A stretch of DNA of 37,614 nucleotides from Treponema sp. UBA6988 (GCA_002448445.1 DJYC01000017.1:1-37614), one strand, 5' to 3'; counted from the first letter of the stretch, positions 15,284 through 24,571 are shown. The notes: generated by a model from the sequence alone, not told the origin. Program-made: numbers and translations.

Positions 15284-16645
15284 CTAAAACTGGAATCCAG
15301 CAGAAACCTGTGGCAGAACATAAATTGCCTTCATGTCCGGAACAAAGGCCATAAAGCCGTCTACCCCTGCCTCAACATAAATTCTCGATGTAATATATGT
15401 CTGCAAACTCAATCCAGCAATCGCGCTCACGTCCGTGCTGTTAAGCTTTGGCGTGTCAATTCCGTGCGGAAAATGAAACTGGTAGTCCGCAAAATATGCA
15501 ATACCCGCACCACCGTGAAGTTCTACGGTAAAAGCATGACGCCTCTGGTTTGTTCCCTTTACCCTAAAGCGTATGGGGAACTGGTATACAAGAAGCCCGT
15601 GCGCAGTGATAAGGTTACCGTCTACGGTGTAGTTCCCCTCATCATAGAACATTCTCGTGTATGAACCCGTAACGCCAATGCCAAGATAGCCCCAGTTGTG
15701 CTTGAAGGGCATAAAGGTAACCTTTGCGGTTGCGCTTATGGGCCATACCATGCTTCCCATGTAGTCCTTGAAAGTGGGATCCTTAAGAATTATGGGACAG
15801 GTATATCCACCGCTAACGTCAAGGTCAAAAGGCTTTTTGTAGCGGACGGAGAGTTCATTCTTGGACCCAAGTTCAGTATACAACCCACTCGCATCTTTTG
15901 CAACTATATGATAGTCTCCAGTGTCCAAATCTTTTAAATTAAATTTTAAGGTTACGCTGCGGTTTTTCTTGTCTGTTTCCAGAATTTCCGGCACGATTCC
16001 GTCGGAATCTATGTCCCCACCCTCCGGCAAGAGGACATAATCCGTAAATTCAAGGGACTTATTGTTCTTGTCCGGCTGAAAGAGGTTGCGGCCGTCTATG
16101 GTAAAGATACCGTCGTTGTACTCTTCAAGGTAAATTGTGGAAGTCTTGTTTGCCTTGCTGCTCACGTCCTTGATTTCCGGCTGATGGGCAGCATATACGC
16201 GGAAACGAGTCCATGCGCTCACTTTTGCGGGGCGGCTGATAAGGTCGTAGGTTATAACCTTAAAGCGGTAGTAGCCCGGTTCCAAAAGGGGCGTAATCTG
16301 AATTCTAGTGGCATTGTCTTCCGTCTGCAAGGTTGTGGCAGGCCTGTATCCTCCGCCAACTTCTTCTTCTATAACGACTTCATACTTCAGTACGGCATCG
16401 GGATCGCCTTCAACCCATGAAAGTATCTGCCATGACTCTTCCGGCCTGGCCTTTTTTTCTGAATCTTCATCCTTCTTCTTGGACTTTTTCTTTCCCTTGG
16501 AGGAATCCTGCTTTGCCTCCTTGACCTGGGCGTTTTTATCCTCAGAAGAGGCACTTGATTCAGTCTGGGCAAAGGAAGGAATTCCAAGCGCAAGGGTGAG
16601 GAGAATCAGCAATGTGGAAAATTTTCTACTTCTTTGACTTGCCAT
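15284..16645 (-). CDS. Outer-membrane beta-barrel protein with Fn3/IPT-like N-terminal part
   Basis: The 453-residue protein has a Sec signal peptide (cleavage after PSFA, about residue 26), a highly charged Lys/Glu/Ser linker (about 27-70), an Fn3-like domain (about 70-150), a middle beta domain with TIDGRNLFQPD (IPT/TIG-like), and from about 275 alternating aromatic beta strands ending in the terminal residue F (SAGFQF), typical of an outer-membrane barrel. The gene overlaps the end of the FecR-like gene by 20 bp and the lipoprotein gene follows 10 bp later, so all are one operon. In T. pallidum I recall a similar cluster near TP0483-TP0485, with TP0483 reported as fibronectin-binding; that match is from memory and unverified. 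Barrel prediction is fair; the function is unknown. Confidence 0.8.
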   Translation of the reverse strand: MASQRSRKFSTLLILLTLALGIPSFAQTESSASSEDKNAQVKEAKQDSSKGKKKSKKKDEDSEKKARPEESWQILSWVEGDPDAVLKYEVVIEEEVGGGYRPATTLQTEDNATRIQITPLLEPGYYRFKVITYDLISRPAKVSAWTRFRVYAAHQPEIKDVSSKANKTSTIYLEEYNDGIFTIDGRNLFQPDKNNKSLEFTDYVLLPEGGDIDSDGIVPEILETDKKNRSVTLKFNLKDLDTGDYHIVAKDASGLYTELGSKNELSVRYKKPFDLDVSGGYTCPIILKDPTFKDYMGSMVWPISATAKVTFMPFKHNWGYLGIGVTGSYTRMFYDEGNYTVDGNLITAHGLLVYQFPIRFRVKGTNQRRHAFTVELHGGAGIAYFADYQFHFPHGIDTPKLNSTDVSAIAGLSLQTYITSRIYVEAGVDGFMAFVPDMKAIYVLPQVSAGFQF

Positions 16646-19532
16646 AGGTATTCTCCACAGGATTAATCTTTAGGTCTTTAGGCTCAGGAATGTCGATTGC
16701 CAGTACGGAAGGCACGTCCGGACTTTCCTGGAATATAACGTCCACAACCCCGTCCTTGTTTGAGTCAACGCGGCGGAGTGCCTTTATGTACCAGTTGAAC
16801 TGCCCCCTTGACAATGCCGTTTTGAGCTTGTCGTCCATGTTTGCAAAGTCCAGTGTATAGTCGGTCTTGTCGCCAAGGAATTCCTCAAACACAACCTTTC
16901 CGTCAATGTCGCGGATAGAGAATTTGTAGTCGTTGGCAGTCTTTACCGGCTTCCACTTAAAGTCTATAGCTCGCTTGTTCTTCTTTTTCTTAAGGTACTC
17001 CCTGTTAAATGCTTCGGGAGATGTCCTAAGCCCCTCGGGATCTTCAAGAGGTGGAACTGGAAGGACAGTAAAGCGTCCCTTGTATTTTTCGTCGGTGCTG
17101 GAAACGTCAATTCCGTCCATGGTCTCAGCATAAACTATGATTTCATAGGTTCCGCTGTGAAGACCTTCTTCTGGAGCAAGGCGAACAGCAAACGGTGCCA
17201 CGCGGTTACCGGCTGCCATCTGCGCATCGGAGGGAACCTTCATTATTTCTACCGGCGGGTCAACATCCGTCCGCAGAAGAACGAGCTGGGCGTATGAGTT
17301 CTGGTCTACGCTTTCCCACTTTGCGTAGGGCGGGCTCATGAGGGCTTCAAGACCGTCTATCTCGCTGCCTTTAAGTGGGGCTACAACCGCAACAGGATGC
17401 AGCTTTGCAAGAAGGAAGGATGCCCTGAGCAAGCGTCCTGTACGGCGGCTGACTATGCCGGGTATTGCGTTGCTAAAGGCCTGAATTTCAACATTGTAGT
17501 TGGAGCGGTCAACAAAGCCTGGGCCAGAATACATGTTAAGGTCAAGCTGGGTTCCGTAAACTATGTCGCGGAATATGCTTTCGCCGGTCGTCTGGCTGAA
17601 AATTTCAACCTTGTAGTAATCTGCATGCTCAACAGGTGCCCATTTTACGGTGTAAAGCTTGCCTTCGCGGGCTACAGCCTTTCCTCCGTTCTGGGGGTCA
17701 ATCATGAAGGATTCATCAAGGCTGTCCAAAACTTCAAACATGCGTGGCTGGGTCGTCATCGTGTTACCGCCACCGCTGGAAGAAAGACGCCAGTAATACT
17801 TTCCAAGGGCAAGGTTTGTAACCTGCAGGACATTGCTTGCAGACTGCCCCCTGTAGGCAAGGGTAGAGAAATTTATGTCTGGCGAAATCTGAACTTCCGT
17901 TACGTAGTTGTCCGGGAGGTTCCTCTTCCACGTAAAGTTCATGTCGGGAAGAAGGTTCTGTGCAATTCCGTAGTTGTTTGCAGGCTCAACAACGTGCTGC
18001 TCGCGCTTTCCCTCCATTGCAAACAGTGTGCGCACGTCTGAAAGCGGCGACTCTGCCCCCTCCTGGTCCTTGACCTTTACAGCCCAGTACCACTTGCCGT
18101 CGTCAAGCTTCTGCTCCTTTGGCAGGAGGTGGAAATTCTTTTCTACCGTTATAGTCCTTGCGTCCTGGGTAAGGGATTCGTTCCTTGCAAGTATGAGAGT
18201 ATACTGGGAGGCTTCCCTGTTGGCCTTCCAAGAGAAGCTTACTTTTGATGCACCGTCACCGTTGTCAATGATTGCGCCTTCTGAAGGAACAAGCAAAAGA
18301 GGCTTTTCAAGGGCACCGCTGCGGTCTATCTTAAAGGACTTTACCTCGCTTGAGGATGCAAGTCCAATGCGGTTTATTGAATAGAATGGCGTTACGCGCC
18401 AGTACCAGGTTCCCTCGCCAATAGTCGTGATTTGCGCGGAATTCAATGAAGTCCTTGTGTCTATTTCGTGGGTAGAGAAATTCCTGTCGGAGGAAACCTC
18501 CAGCCGGTAAGATGCAGCGTGGGCAGATTCCTTCCAGATAAACCTGACGGCGGGAAGCTTTGTGCGGAAGGTGTACGAAGTCTCATCAGCAGGTGAAAGA
18601 AGCTGGGGAGCAAGCGAGTGTGCAAAGAGGAAGCGGTTCTGAACATAGACCTTGCCCTTTGCGTCCGCAATGCGCCAGTAGTAGATTCCGTCTGCAAGAG
18701 CCACGTTTGAAGAGCCGGAAAGCCCGGCAGATGGAATGGAAGAGCAGTCGATTTTTTCCTCATATGCAGGGGATGAAAAATTCCTGTCGGCAGCAACCTG
18801 CAGCGTAAGGGAAGTTCCCCCGTTCACCTCTTCAGAAACAGAGCCTGCCATCTTCCACGCAAAAAGCACTTCCCTGTCTTCCGGCGTAAAATAAAGTATT
18901 TTCGAGGAAGGGCGCGGGCTTGAAACCATAACGTGCAGGTCATCCCCGCTGTTCTTTAGCGCAAGGGAATTTCCCTCCGAGACAGTCACAAGCTGGCCGT
19001 CGCTCGTAACGACAACGTTGCCCTGCAAAACCTGAACGCCGTCCATGCCAGCCGCAACGGAACTTCCGCTTTCTATAAAGACATCGGTTCCGTCTGCAAA
19101 GAGCCGCATACCGTTCTTGGAGTCCATGCTGTCCACCGATGCTGAACCCTGGGCAAGCTCTGCCGAAACGGAGTCGTCATCGTTCACGAATACCTGGACC
19201 ATGGTGTCTTCCGCAAGCTCCATTATGTTGCCGTCGGTAAAGTTAATCGTGGCTTCGCTCAAGTGCTCGGTGCGGATTATGTCCCCGTTGTAAAGGGGCG
19301 AAGTCTGCCTTAGGCGATCCCAGACCATGCGGTCCATGAATTTACGCTCGGCAGTTTTGTATTTAAACGTAATGGTGGCAATGGGAGACTCGTTCATCTT
19401 TGTAAGCGAACGGTTTACGCTGTTGTAGAAAAGATAGAAGTTTAAGGCTGCCCCGGCGCAACAAACAAGAATAGCCAGAATGAAGGGCAATAAAAGGCTA
19501 CTGCTTGACCTGTATCTTGTTTTCTTCTTCAT
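16626..19532 (-). CDS. FecR-domain envelope protein with multiple Fn3-like repeats
   Basis: The 968-residue protein has one N-terminal membrane segment (about 12-36, LLLPFILAILVCCAGAAL), a FecR-like domain (about 55-190: YNGDIIRTEHLSEATINFTD, LAQGSASV, SSVAAGMDGVQVLQGNVVV) and a long periplasmic part with repeated ~90-residue units. Each unit ends in a W-containing strand: GIYYWRI, GTWYWRV, GKWYWAV, GKYYWRL, GQFNWYI. These look like Fn3/Ig-type surface modules. It contains no FecR-partner TonB receptor features. The start lies 35 bp inside the 3' end of the cyclase gene, and its own 3' end overlaps the next gene by 20 bp, so expression is coupled. It may link the membrane cyclase to the outer-membrane barrel downstream; that role is inferred from order only. 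Confidence 0.85.
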   Translation of the reverse strand: MKKKTRYRSSSSLLLPFILAILVCCAGAALNFYLFYNSVNRSLTKMNESPIATITFKYKTAERKFMDRMVWDRLRQTSPLYNGDIIRTEHLSEATINFTDGNIMELAEDTMVQVFVNDDDSVSAELAQGSASVDSMDSKNGMRLFADGTDVFIESGSSVAAGMDGVQVLQGNVVVTSDGQLVTVSEGNSLALKNSGDDLHVMVSSPRPSSKILYFTPEDREVLFAWKMAGSVSEEVNGGTSLTLQVAADRNFSSPAYEEKIDCSSIPSAGLSGSSNVALADGIYYWRIADAKGKVYVQNRFLFAHSLAPQLLSPADETSYTFRTKLPAVRFIWKESAHAASYRLEVSSDRNFSTHEIDTRTSLNSAQITTIGEGTWYWRVTPFYSINRIGLASSSEVKSFKIDRSGALEKPLLLVPSEGAIIDNGDGASKVSFSWKANREASQYTLILARNESLTQDARTITVEKNFHLLPKEQKLDDGKWYWAVKVKDQEGAESPLSDVRTLFAMEGKREQHVVEPANNYGIAQNLLPDMNFTWKRNLPDNYVTEVQISPDINFSTLAYRGQSASNVLQVTNLALGKYYWRLSSSGGGNTMTTQPRMFEVLDSLDESFMIDPQNGGKAVAREGKLYTVKWAPVEHADYYKVEIFSQTTGESIFRDIVYGTQLDLNMYSGPGFVDRSNYNVEIQAFSNAIPGIVSRRTGRLLRASFLLAKLHPVAVVAPLKGSEIDGLEALMSPPYAKWESVDQNSYAQLVLLRTDVDPPVEIMKVPSDAQMAAGNRVAPFAVRLAPEEGLHSGTYEIIVYAETMDGIDVSSTDEKYKGRFTVLPVPPLEDPEGLRTSPEAFNREYLKKKKNKRAIDFKWKPVKTANDYKFSIRDIDGKVVFEEFLGDKTDYTLDFANMDDKLKTALSRGQFNWYIKALRRVDSNKDGVVDVIFQESPDVPSVLAIDIPEPKDLKINPVENTYGKSKK

Positions 19533-21684
19533 TCAAGTTCACCTTTTCAAAGTCAGGAATCGGAATGCCAAGCATGTTGCGCACTTCATTCAACGTCTTA
19601 GGACCTGTAGGGCCGACTGCCTTTATACAGTCCGGGTCTGCCTTAAAATCCTTGTTACCCTGCCTAAAGAATTCCTCTATGCTGAATCCCGGCATGTTGA
19701 CAACACCGTAAAAGTGCTGGGCACCCTTACCCTTTACTTCAAATTCAACGGGAATGCGCTCGACCACAATTTCGTTGGCAAGGTTTTCCTGTGGAATCGT
19801 AAAGTTGTTGTCTTCGGTTCTTATATAATCATTCCTAAGAAGCTGATATGTGTCTTCCGTAATAAGAATGTCCGTTCCGCAAGGCTTGTTGGAACTTTCG
19901 GTACGGGAAGCAAAGTTTACCGCGTCACCGATGGATGTGTATTCCATCTTGTCCTGGCCACCCATAATACCGCAGGTTGCGCGACCAGTGTTAAGGCCGC
20001 ATCCAATCCTAATGTGGGGCTTGTAGGTTGCAAGAGGCTCGTTCTCGTGAGCCTTGGTAAAGGCCTCTGCGTCCTTGTTGTACTTCATAAGGGCGTAGCG
20101 CATGGCGATGGTTCCGCGGACGGCGTTTATGGCGTCTTCCCTTACATGCTGCTTGTGCCTTTCCTCCAGCTGCTTCTTATTGGGGTCAGAGTCGGGCAGA
20201 AGCTCAAAGTCAAGGCTTTCGTCGCGGAGAATTCCCCATACGGCCATAACGGCATCGCCTTCAAATTTGTCTATGTTTCCGTGGCTAAGGGTTACGCACT
20301 CTACCATGCGCCCCATGTAGTCATTCAAGAAGCCAATGATTTCTTTTGGAGAGTTCTCCTGGAATTTCTGCTTGAATCCGTCGCTTATTGCAGTAAAGCC
20401 ACGGATGTCCGAGAAGAAGATTGTAATGTCCTTGAGGTGGGGCGAAAAGTCAATCTCGTTACGGGCAATGGCCTTTGCAACGTTCTTGTTGGTAAACTTG
20501 GAGAAGGTGTTCAAGAAGCCAATTTCGTTCTTGGTTGCCTGGTTCAATACGCCAATTTCGTCCTTGCGCCTGGTGTTGAGCTTTGAAAGAATCGTAGGCG
20601 CAAAGTTTCCGTTCTGGATTTCGTCCGCAGAATTTGTAAGGCGGCGCAGGTGGCGGGAAATGGCAAGGCGCGCGAACAAAAGAATTACTATAATGGAAAG
20701 GAAGAATACAATCAGAGTAATGTATATGTTGTTGCGTCTGGTTGCCCTAACACCACCAAGAATGTAGTCAAGGGGAACCGTCGTGTAAACACCGATGTCG
20801 CCAGTCTCTATGCGCGAATAGGCCCCGAGGAACTTCTGCTTTTCAGAAGGCTTACCCTCTTCCACCTGGACCTCATCTTCAAACTGAACCTGCTTTGTCT
20901 CCAAGCCACTCTGGACAGTGCTCTTCATCATGGAAACCAGAGGATGGCTTTCCATAGACTCGCCGCGAAGCACGCGCTCACTGTCTGGGTGGAAAAGGAG
21001 CTCCGAGCTGTCGTTTATAAGGAAGGTAGTGTTCATGGTGTCTATGCCGAGCACTTCCGAAATAGTCTCAAGCGAGAATGTTATGGCACAAGCCTGGTCA
21101 AGACCGTTTTCCTTGTAGGGAAAGAAGATAGTAATAGCAGGAACGCCAAAAAGAGGCGATGGGTTTGCCGCCACAGTCTCTCCGTTGCAGGAGCGGATTA
21201 CAGTCTCTGCATTCTGGGCAAAGAAAGTCTGCATCAGGGAGGACTCTATCTCGTTTTCTATAAAGAACTGCTCGTTAGGAATGTTCACGTTGCGGTTTTC
21301 TATGTCGCCGGTACCAAGAATGTTGATGGAGGCAACGTCCGCATTACGCTCGAAAAAGAAAATCTGGGCCTGGCGGGCAAGGGCAATCGACGCATTGCCG
21401 GTCGCATTCATAAGGTCCAGCAGCTGGAAGACCGAACTGCGCATACGCAGGATTTCGTTCTCCGCCATCTTTGCAGAGCGGGAGTTCACGGAAAGGTTTG
21501 AAGCCTCCGCAGTACGCCTTACGTCGCGTCCCGAAAAATAGCTGTTAAAGAAAGTTACCATGCCAAGAGAAATAAGGACGATAAGACCTATGATGATGGC
21601 AAGCTTTACGCCAAGGGGAAATTTTACCTTCTTTACAATCTGGGACTTCTGCTCATCGACTTTGACTATATCACTTTTCTTCAT
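19498..21684 (-). CDS. Membrane-bound class III adenylate/guanylate cyclase
   Basis: The 728-residue protein should make cAMP (or cGMP) in response to an outside signal. A membrane segment (about 25-48) is followed by an extracytoplasmic sensor of ~270 residues with Cache-like character, a second membrane segment (about 322-345), a HAMP-like stretch (SRHLRRLTNSADEIQNGNF), and a catalytic domain. The two metal-binding Asp are in IFFSDIRGFTAIS and KFEGDAVMAVWG. The segment IGCGLNTGRATCGIMGG followed by EYTSIGDAVNFASR is standard for the class. An insertion of ~60 residues between the metal motifs and the loop is larger than usual. It is the first gene of a four-gene operon with the FecR-like, barrel and lipoprotein genes. 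AAGAAG upstream of the ATG is a weak ribosome-binding site. Confidence 0.9.
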   Translation of the reverse strand: MKKSDIVKVDEQKSQIVKKVKFPLGVKLAIIIGLIVLISLGMVTFFNSYFSGRDVRRTAEASNLSVNSRSAKMAENEILRMRSSVFQLLDLMNATGNASIALARQAQIFFFERNADVASINILGTGDIENRNVNIPNEQFFIENEIESSLMQTFFAQNAETVIRSCNGETVAANPSPLFGVPAITIFFPYKENGLDQACAITFSLETISEVLGIDTMNTTFLINDSSELLFHPDSERVLRGESMESHPLVSMMKSTVQSGLETKQVQFEDEVQVEEGKPSEKQKFLGAYSRIETGDIGVYTTVPLDYILGGVRATRRNNIYITLIVFFLSIIVILLFARLAISRHLRRLTNSADEIQNGNFAPTILSKLNTRRKDEIGVLNQATKNEIGFLNTFSKFTNKNVAKAIARNEIDFSPHLKDITIFFSDIRGFTAISDGFKQKFQENSPKEIIGFLNDYMGRMVECVTLSHGNIDKFEGDAVMAVWGILRDESLDFELLPDSDPNKKQLEERHKQHVREDAINAVRGTIAMRYALMKYNKDAEAFTKAHENEPLATYKPHIRIGCGLNTGRATCGIMGGQDKMEYTSIGDAVNFASRTESSNKPCGTDILITEDTYQLLRNDYIRTEDNNFTIPQENLANEIVVERIPVEFEVKGKGAQHFYGVVNMPGFSIEEFFRQGNKDFKADPDCIKAVGPTGPKTLNEVRNMLGIPIPDFEKVNLNEEENKIQVKQ

Positions 21685-21774
21685 ATTCTACTTCTTCACT
21701 CACCGGCAGCCAAATGTGGGGCAACCGCTTTTTTATGCTGCATTAAGATAAGCTAAAAAAAACTCTCCTATGTT

Positions 21775-21804
21775 ATTATAACGGCTAAAATAGATATAAG
21801 TCTA
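21775..21804 (-). promoter_or_regulatory. Possible promoter of the cyclase operon
   Basis: A perfect TATAAT (21780-21775) on the - strand has a poor -35, TAGACT (21804-21799), at 18 bp. It leaves a leader of about 85 nt before the cyclase ATG. The surrounding 21780-21860 is very AT-rich. Confidence 0.45.
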
Positions 21805-21996
21805 TAAAAAAATGTAAAAATCTCTAAAAAAAAGTGAAAAAAATTAAAATCTCCAGCGCGTGAAGTTTTTTTTACAGACTGCTTTAAGATTCTTTAGGGA
21901 ATTTTTACTCTTTTGGAGCGCATTTTTTGGTAAAAGAGCTTCGCAAATTGGTTGGTGTTACGGGCTTTCCGGGGTTCCGTTTTAACTTGGACAAGG

Positions 21997-22149
21997 AGCG
22001 CCATGGAGGGCGCGTCATTTGTTTGCACAAAAGACAGGCAAGTTTCCAACGGAAACTTGCAGGATACAAAATTGCATGGACGTAATTTTGTATCCACATT
22101 CCCGCTTCGCGAGAACGGCTGCGCCGCCCCTCCAATCCCGGCTAGGCGG
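21997..22149 (+). repeat. Dispersed structured repeat family B, copy 1
   Basis: The element runs from AGCGCCATGGAGGGCGC to ATCCCGGCTAGGC. It contains successive hairpins: GCGCC/GGCGC; CAAGTTTCC/GGAAACTTG; a 12-bp perfect pair GGATACAAAATT/AATTTTGTATCC; and CGCTTCGCG. A second copy lies inverted at 28353-28524 with different stem sequences. It fills most of the 500-bp gap 21685-22185, where I see no gene. Confidence 0.75.
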
Positions 22150-22185
22150 ATGGGCAATGACATGCTTTTTGCAAAAGTCTACTTT

Positions 22186-22737
22186 TTACCTATCTATCAA
22201 ACTACGAATAATCACGAATAAGGAAACAAAAAACATAATTACTCCTCCAAAAAAGCGAACATCATTTCTTATATTATATTCTTTATTGATAAAAGGTTTT
22301 ACAGTAGAAATCATTAAACTAATGGAGAATAATAAAAAACACAAAATAGAATTTATCTCATTTCCTTTAGTAAAAAACAGCAGAACAAATGCACACAGTC
22401 CAATAATAAAACCTATCGTACTTAAGATTGAATTATCTTTGGCATTAACACTTTCATCAGGTTCTTGGCCAACAATTAATTTTCCATCAAAAAAATAATG
22501 TTCTATTATATCATGTATTTTGTCTTCATCATTTAATTTAAAGTAGTGAAAAATATTTTTCTCAACTCTATGGGCAATAGAAACGTATCCATTTTCTTTA
22601 AATATTTGGAGCCAGTTTGATTTATCAACTTCAAGGCAAATATCATAATTCGATTGGTTTATAGAATTATCAACAAATTCTTTTAGCCTTGCATAATCGA
22701 GTCTTTCATACTTTTTACCATTTATTTTTATATTCAT
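22186..22737 (-). CDS. Hypothetical membrane protein, AT-rich
   Basis: I do not recognise it. The start MNIKINGKKYERLDYA at 22737 has AGGGGA just upstream, giving 183 residues. The first ~100 residues are soluble and charged. After them come two or three hydrophobic segments (about 108-125, 134-150 and 165-180), so the C-terminal half is membrane-bound. The gene is much richer in A+T than argS or the cyclase operon, suggesting acquisition from elsewhere. It is the last of three co-oriented unknown genes (22186-24571), and its upstream junction shares sequence with that of the neighbouring gene. No family motif allows a functional call. Confidence 0.65.
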   Translation of the reverse strand: MNIKINGKKYERLDYARLKEFVDNSINQSNYDICLEVDKSNWLQIFKENGYVSIAHRVEKNIFHYFKLNDEDKIHDIIEHYFFDGKLIVGQEPDESVNAKDNSILSTIGFIIGLCAFVLLFFTKGNEINSILCFLLFSISLMISTVKPFINKEYNIRNDVRFFGGVIMFFVSLFVIIRSLIDR

Positions 22738-22825
22738 TTTTCCCCTGCACTCCAATGCGTGAGTCCGAATAACTACGAACTTAAACGGTGGCGCAACCTA
22801 ACCCGCTATTGACCACGAACCTACG
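22738..22825 (-). other. Cassette-like junction
   Basis: On the - strand the preceding gene's stop lies in GCCTAGC, and 30 bp later comes GGGTTAGGT, which fits the integron core GTTRRRY. The junction is clearly richer in G+C than the genes on both sides. The segment CGGACT...GCATTGGAGT recurs before the next gene at 23545-23560. The inner stems of a full attC site are not seen. Confidence 0.35.
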
Positions 22826-23542
22826 CTAGGCAATCAATCTACTAAATAATTTATATAAACCCCAAATTATTAGTGTATCGAATATTAAATCAATAAGTAC
22901 AATATGAATCTTTGACCAAAGTTTTGAATTACTGAATATAATTTGATACGAGTTTATTATTGAAGTAATAATAAAACCAATGGCAAAAAATATGTACACC
23001 CAAATATTAGGAATGAACCGAGATGTAAAAAAGCCAATACAAAAAACCCATGATAAAATATTTATTATTTTATTTTTTGAACTTTTCTTTATCTCATGTA
23101 TTTTTGAAATATCATTATAAAAGCTTTCTTTATTTTTCAGAAATTCTGACGTAACTATTCTAGTGTGATTGTTAAAATAGATTATAAATTTATTTTCTTC
23201 AATCTGTTCGATTTTATTTATATCTTTAAACTCATATTCGTTTATAAGTTTATCATCTGTAACAATAAATTTATTTTCAGAAACTTCAAAAGCATATTCT
23301 ACATAATTCTTTTTTAATTTTTTTGAAAATAGCAATACTAAAAATATACAATAACACGCTAAAGCAGGAAAAAGGATAAGAAATACATATTTTATTTTTT
23401 CAAAGTCAGGTCTATACTTGGGAAGAACTAAATAGAATAAAATAAAATTGAGCAATATTGCAGAACCATAAATAAGGAACATTTTTGTTTTGTATTTATT
23501 TATAAACATTTTTATTTTTGTTGAATCATTCTTGTAAATCAT
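22826..23542 (-). CDS. Hypothetical membrane protein, possibly YcxB-like
   Basis: The start MIYKNDSTKIKMF at 23542 follows GGAG by seven bases and gives 238 residues. Two membrane segments near the N terminus (about 22-40 and 52-75) are followed by a soluble middle (EYAFEVSENKFIV...YEFKDINKIEQIEENKFIIYF), then two to three more hydrophobic segments (about 155-225). The middle, with an EENKFIIYFNN strand pattern, resembles the PH-like fold of YcxB-type proteins, but this is a weak impression. Codon use is strongly AT-rich, like its neighbours. The stop codon TAG sits in the sequence GCCTAGC at the junction. No function is proposed. Confidence 0.62.
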   Translation of the reverse strand: MIYKNDSTKIKMFINKYKTKMFLIYGSAILLNFILFYLVLPKYRPDFEKIKYVFLILFPALACYCIFLVLLFSKKLKKNYVEYAFEVSENKFIVTDDKLINEYEFKDINKIEQIEENKFIIYFNNHTRIVTSEFLKNKESFYNDISKIHEIKKSSKNKIINILSWVFCIGFFTSRFIPNIWVYIFFAIGFIITSIINSYQIIFSNSKLWSKIHIVLIDLIFDTLIIWGLYKLFSRLIA

Positions 23543-23620
23543 TTTTTTACTCCATGCCAGTCCGATGTGTTGTCCGCACAACAGCTTGCGGCACAAAAAT
23601 CAAGTTTACCTAATTTATAA

Positions 23621-23746
23621 CTAAGATGATACTATAACACTTTGTGTTCTGCAACAATTAAAACAAACGAATACAGAAATCAAACCGCAATCTGCAATTA
23701 TATTTTCATCCATCCGTTTCAAAAATATTTCTGGAAGTTCCTTCAT
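23621..23746 (-). CDS. Small ORF or gene remnant, 41 aa
   Basis: An ATG at 23746 is preceded by GGGGAGAG, a good ribosome-binding site, and opens a 41-codon frame. The first ~15 residues, MKELPEIFLKRMDEN, faintly recall the N terminus of NOL1/NOP2-type RNA methyltransferases; the rest (Cys- and Val-rich) does not continue it. It may be the truncated front of such a gene or a real small protein. It lies in the 246-bp gap between the two AT-rich genes. Confidence 0.3.
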   Translation of the reverse strand: MKELPEIFLKRMDENIIADCGLISVFVCFNCCRTQSVIVSS

Positions 23747-23788
23747 TTTTTTTCTCTCCCCTATGCTTTATTTTATTTGAAGCGCATG

Positions 23789-24571
23789 TTAGGCTTCTTT
23801 TAAAATTTCCAATAGCTTTTTGTAAACTATATAATTTTTACTCTCTTGATAATCCAAATCGGGGTAGTCTTTGCACCAATCTTCTTCCTCTTTCATTAAA
23901 CGCATTATTATATCTATTGAGTCTTCATTTTTATCGTTTTTCAGTTTTGTATCGCAGCCTTTTGAAATCAAGAAATTTACAATTTGCACCGCATCTTTTC
24001 CAGTGTATTTACTTTTTTCGACGCACAACATCAATGGCGTATATCCATATTTATCCTGCCTGTTGATATCGGAACCCTTATCGGTTAAATATTTTATTAT
24101 TTCGATATCTGAAGAACCGTTAGATGCAGCGGCATGAAGCGGAATTCTTCCACTTTCGTCGGCAAAATTAGGATCAGCGCCTTTTTCAACCATCTTTTTT
24201 ATTATCGGAAAATAATCAATACCCCTGGTGGCCATAATATATAAAGGTGTTTCGCCATTTTTATTTACGACATTCAAATCACTTGATTCAACTACTTCTT
24301 TGTAAATAGTTTTTTTGTCTCCATAAACAATTTCTGCAAAGAGTTTTCCATTTTCTTTGATATAATCATTTTTTATTTTATTCTGTTCGATTATACTGAA
24401 TGAAATTATGAATACAAAAAAAAGAATTGGAAGAAAACAGATTCCCGAAAAAACGAAAGAAATGATAGATGCTATTTTTACTTTTTTCCAAAGCTTTATT
24501 CCTACCACCAGCAGAATCAAACCGACGAAACCTATTATTAAAGCAAAACCAAATGCAAATATAGCTCCCAT
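23789..24571 (-). CDS. Membrane-anchored ankyrin-repeat protein
   Basis: The start MGAIFAFGFALIIGF at 24571 has GGAG five bases upstream; an alternative ATG at 24613 lacks a site. The 260-residue protein has two N-terminal membrane segments (about 3-22 and 32-54), a short charged stretch, then three to four ankyrin repeats (about 100-230) with the signatures NKNGETPLYIMATRG, DESGRIPLHAAASNG and DKYGYTPLMLCVEKS. Ankyrin repeats bind proteins; in accessory regions they are often immunity or effector partners, but no toxin gene is near. AT-rich like its two downstream neighbours. The stop codon TAA is embedded in GCCTAAC, which matches the integron core site RYYYAAC. Confidence 0.8.
   Translation of the reverse strand: MGAIFAFGFALIIGFVGLILLVVGIKLWKKVKIASIISFVFSGICFLPILFFVFIISFSIIEQNKIKNDYIKENGKLFAEIVYGDKKTIYKEVVESSDLNVVNKNGETPLYIMATRGIDYFPIIKKMVEKGADPNFADESGRIPLHAAASNGSSDIEIIKYLTDKGSDINRQDKYGYTPLMLCVEKSKYTGKDAVQIVNFLISKGCDTKLKNDKNEDSIDIIMRLMKEEEDWCKDYPDLDYQESKNYIVYKKLLEILKEA

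Noticed and set aside
19480..20586. Long + strand open frame (368 aa) opposite the cyclase
   Set aside because: It is fully antisense to a clearly conserved catalytic domain and shows no family features. Others at 20650-21501 and 17397-18041 are the same.
22738..22825. A complete integron attC site
   Set aside because: Only outer core-like motifs 30 bp apart are present; the inner stems and usual length (about 57 bp or more) are missing, and no integrase gene is in the window.
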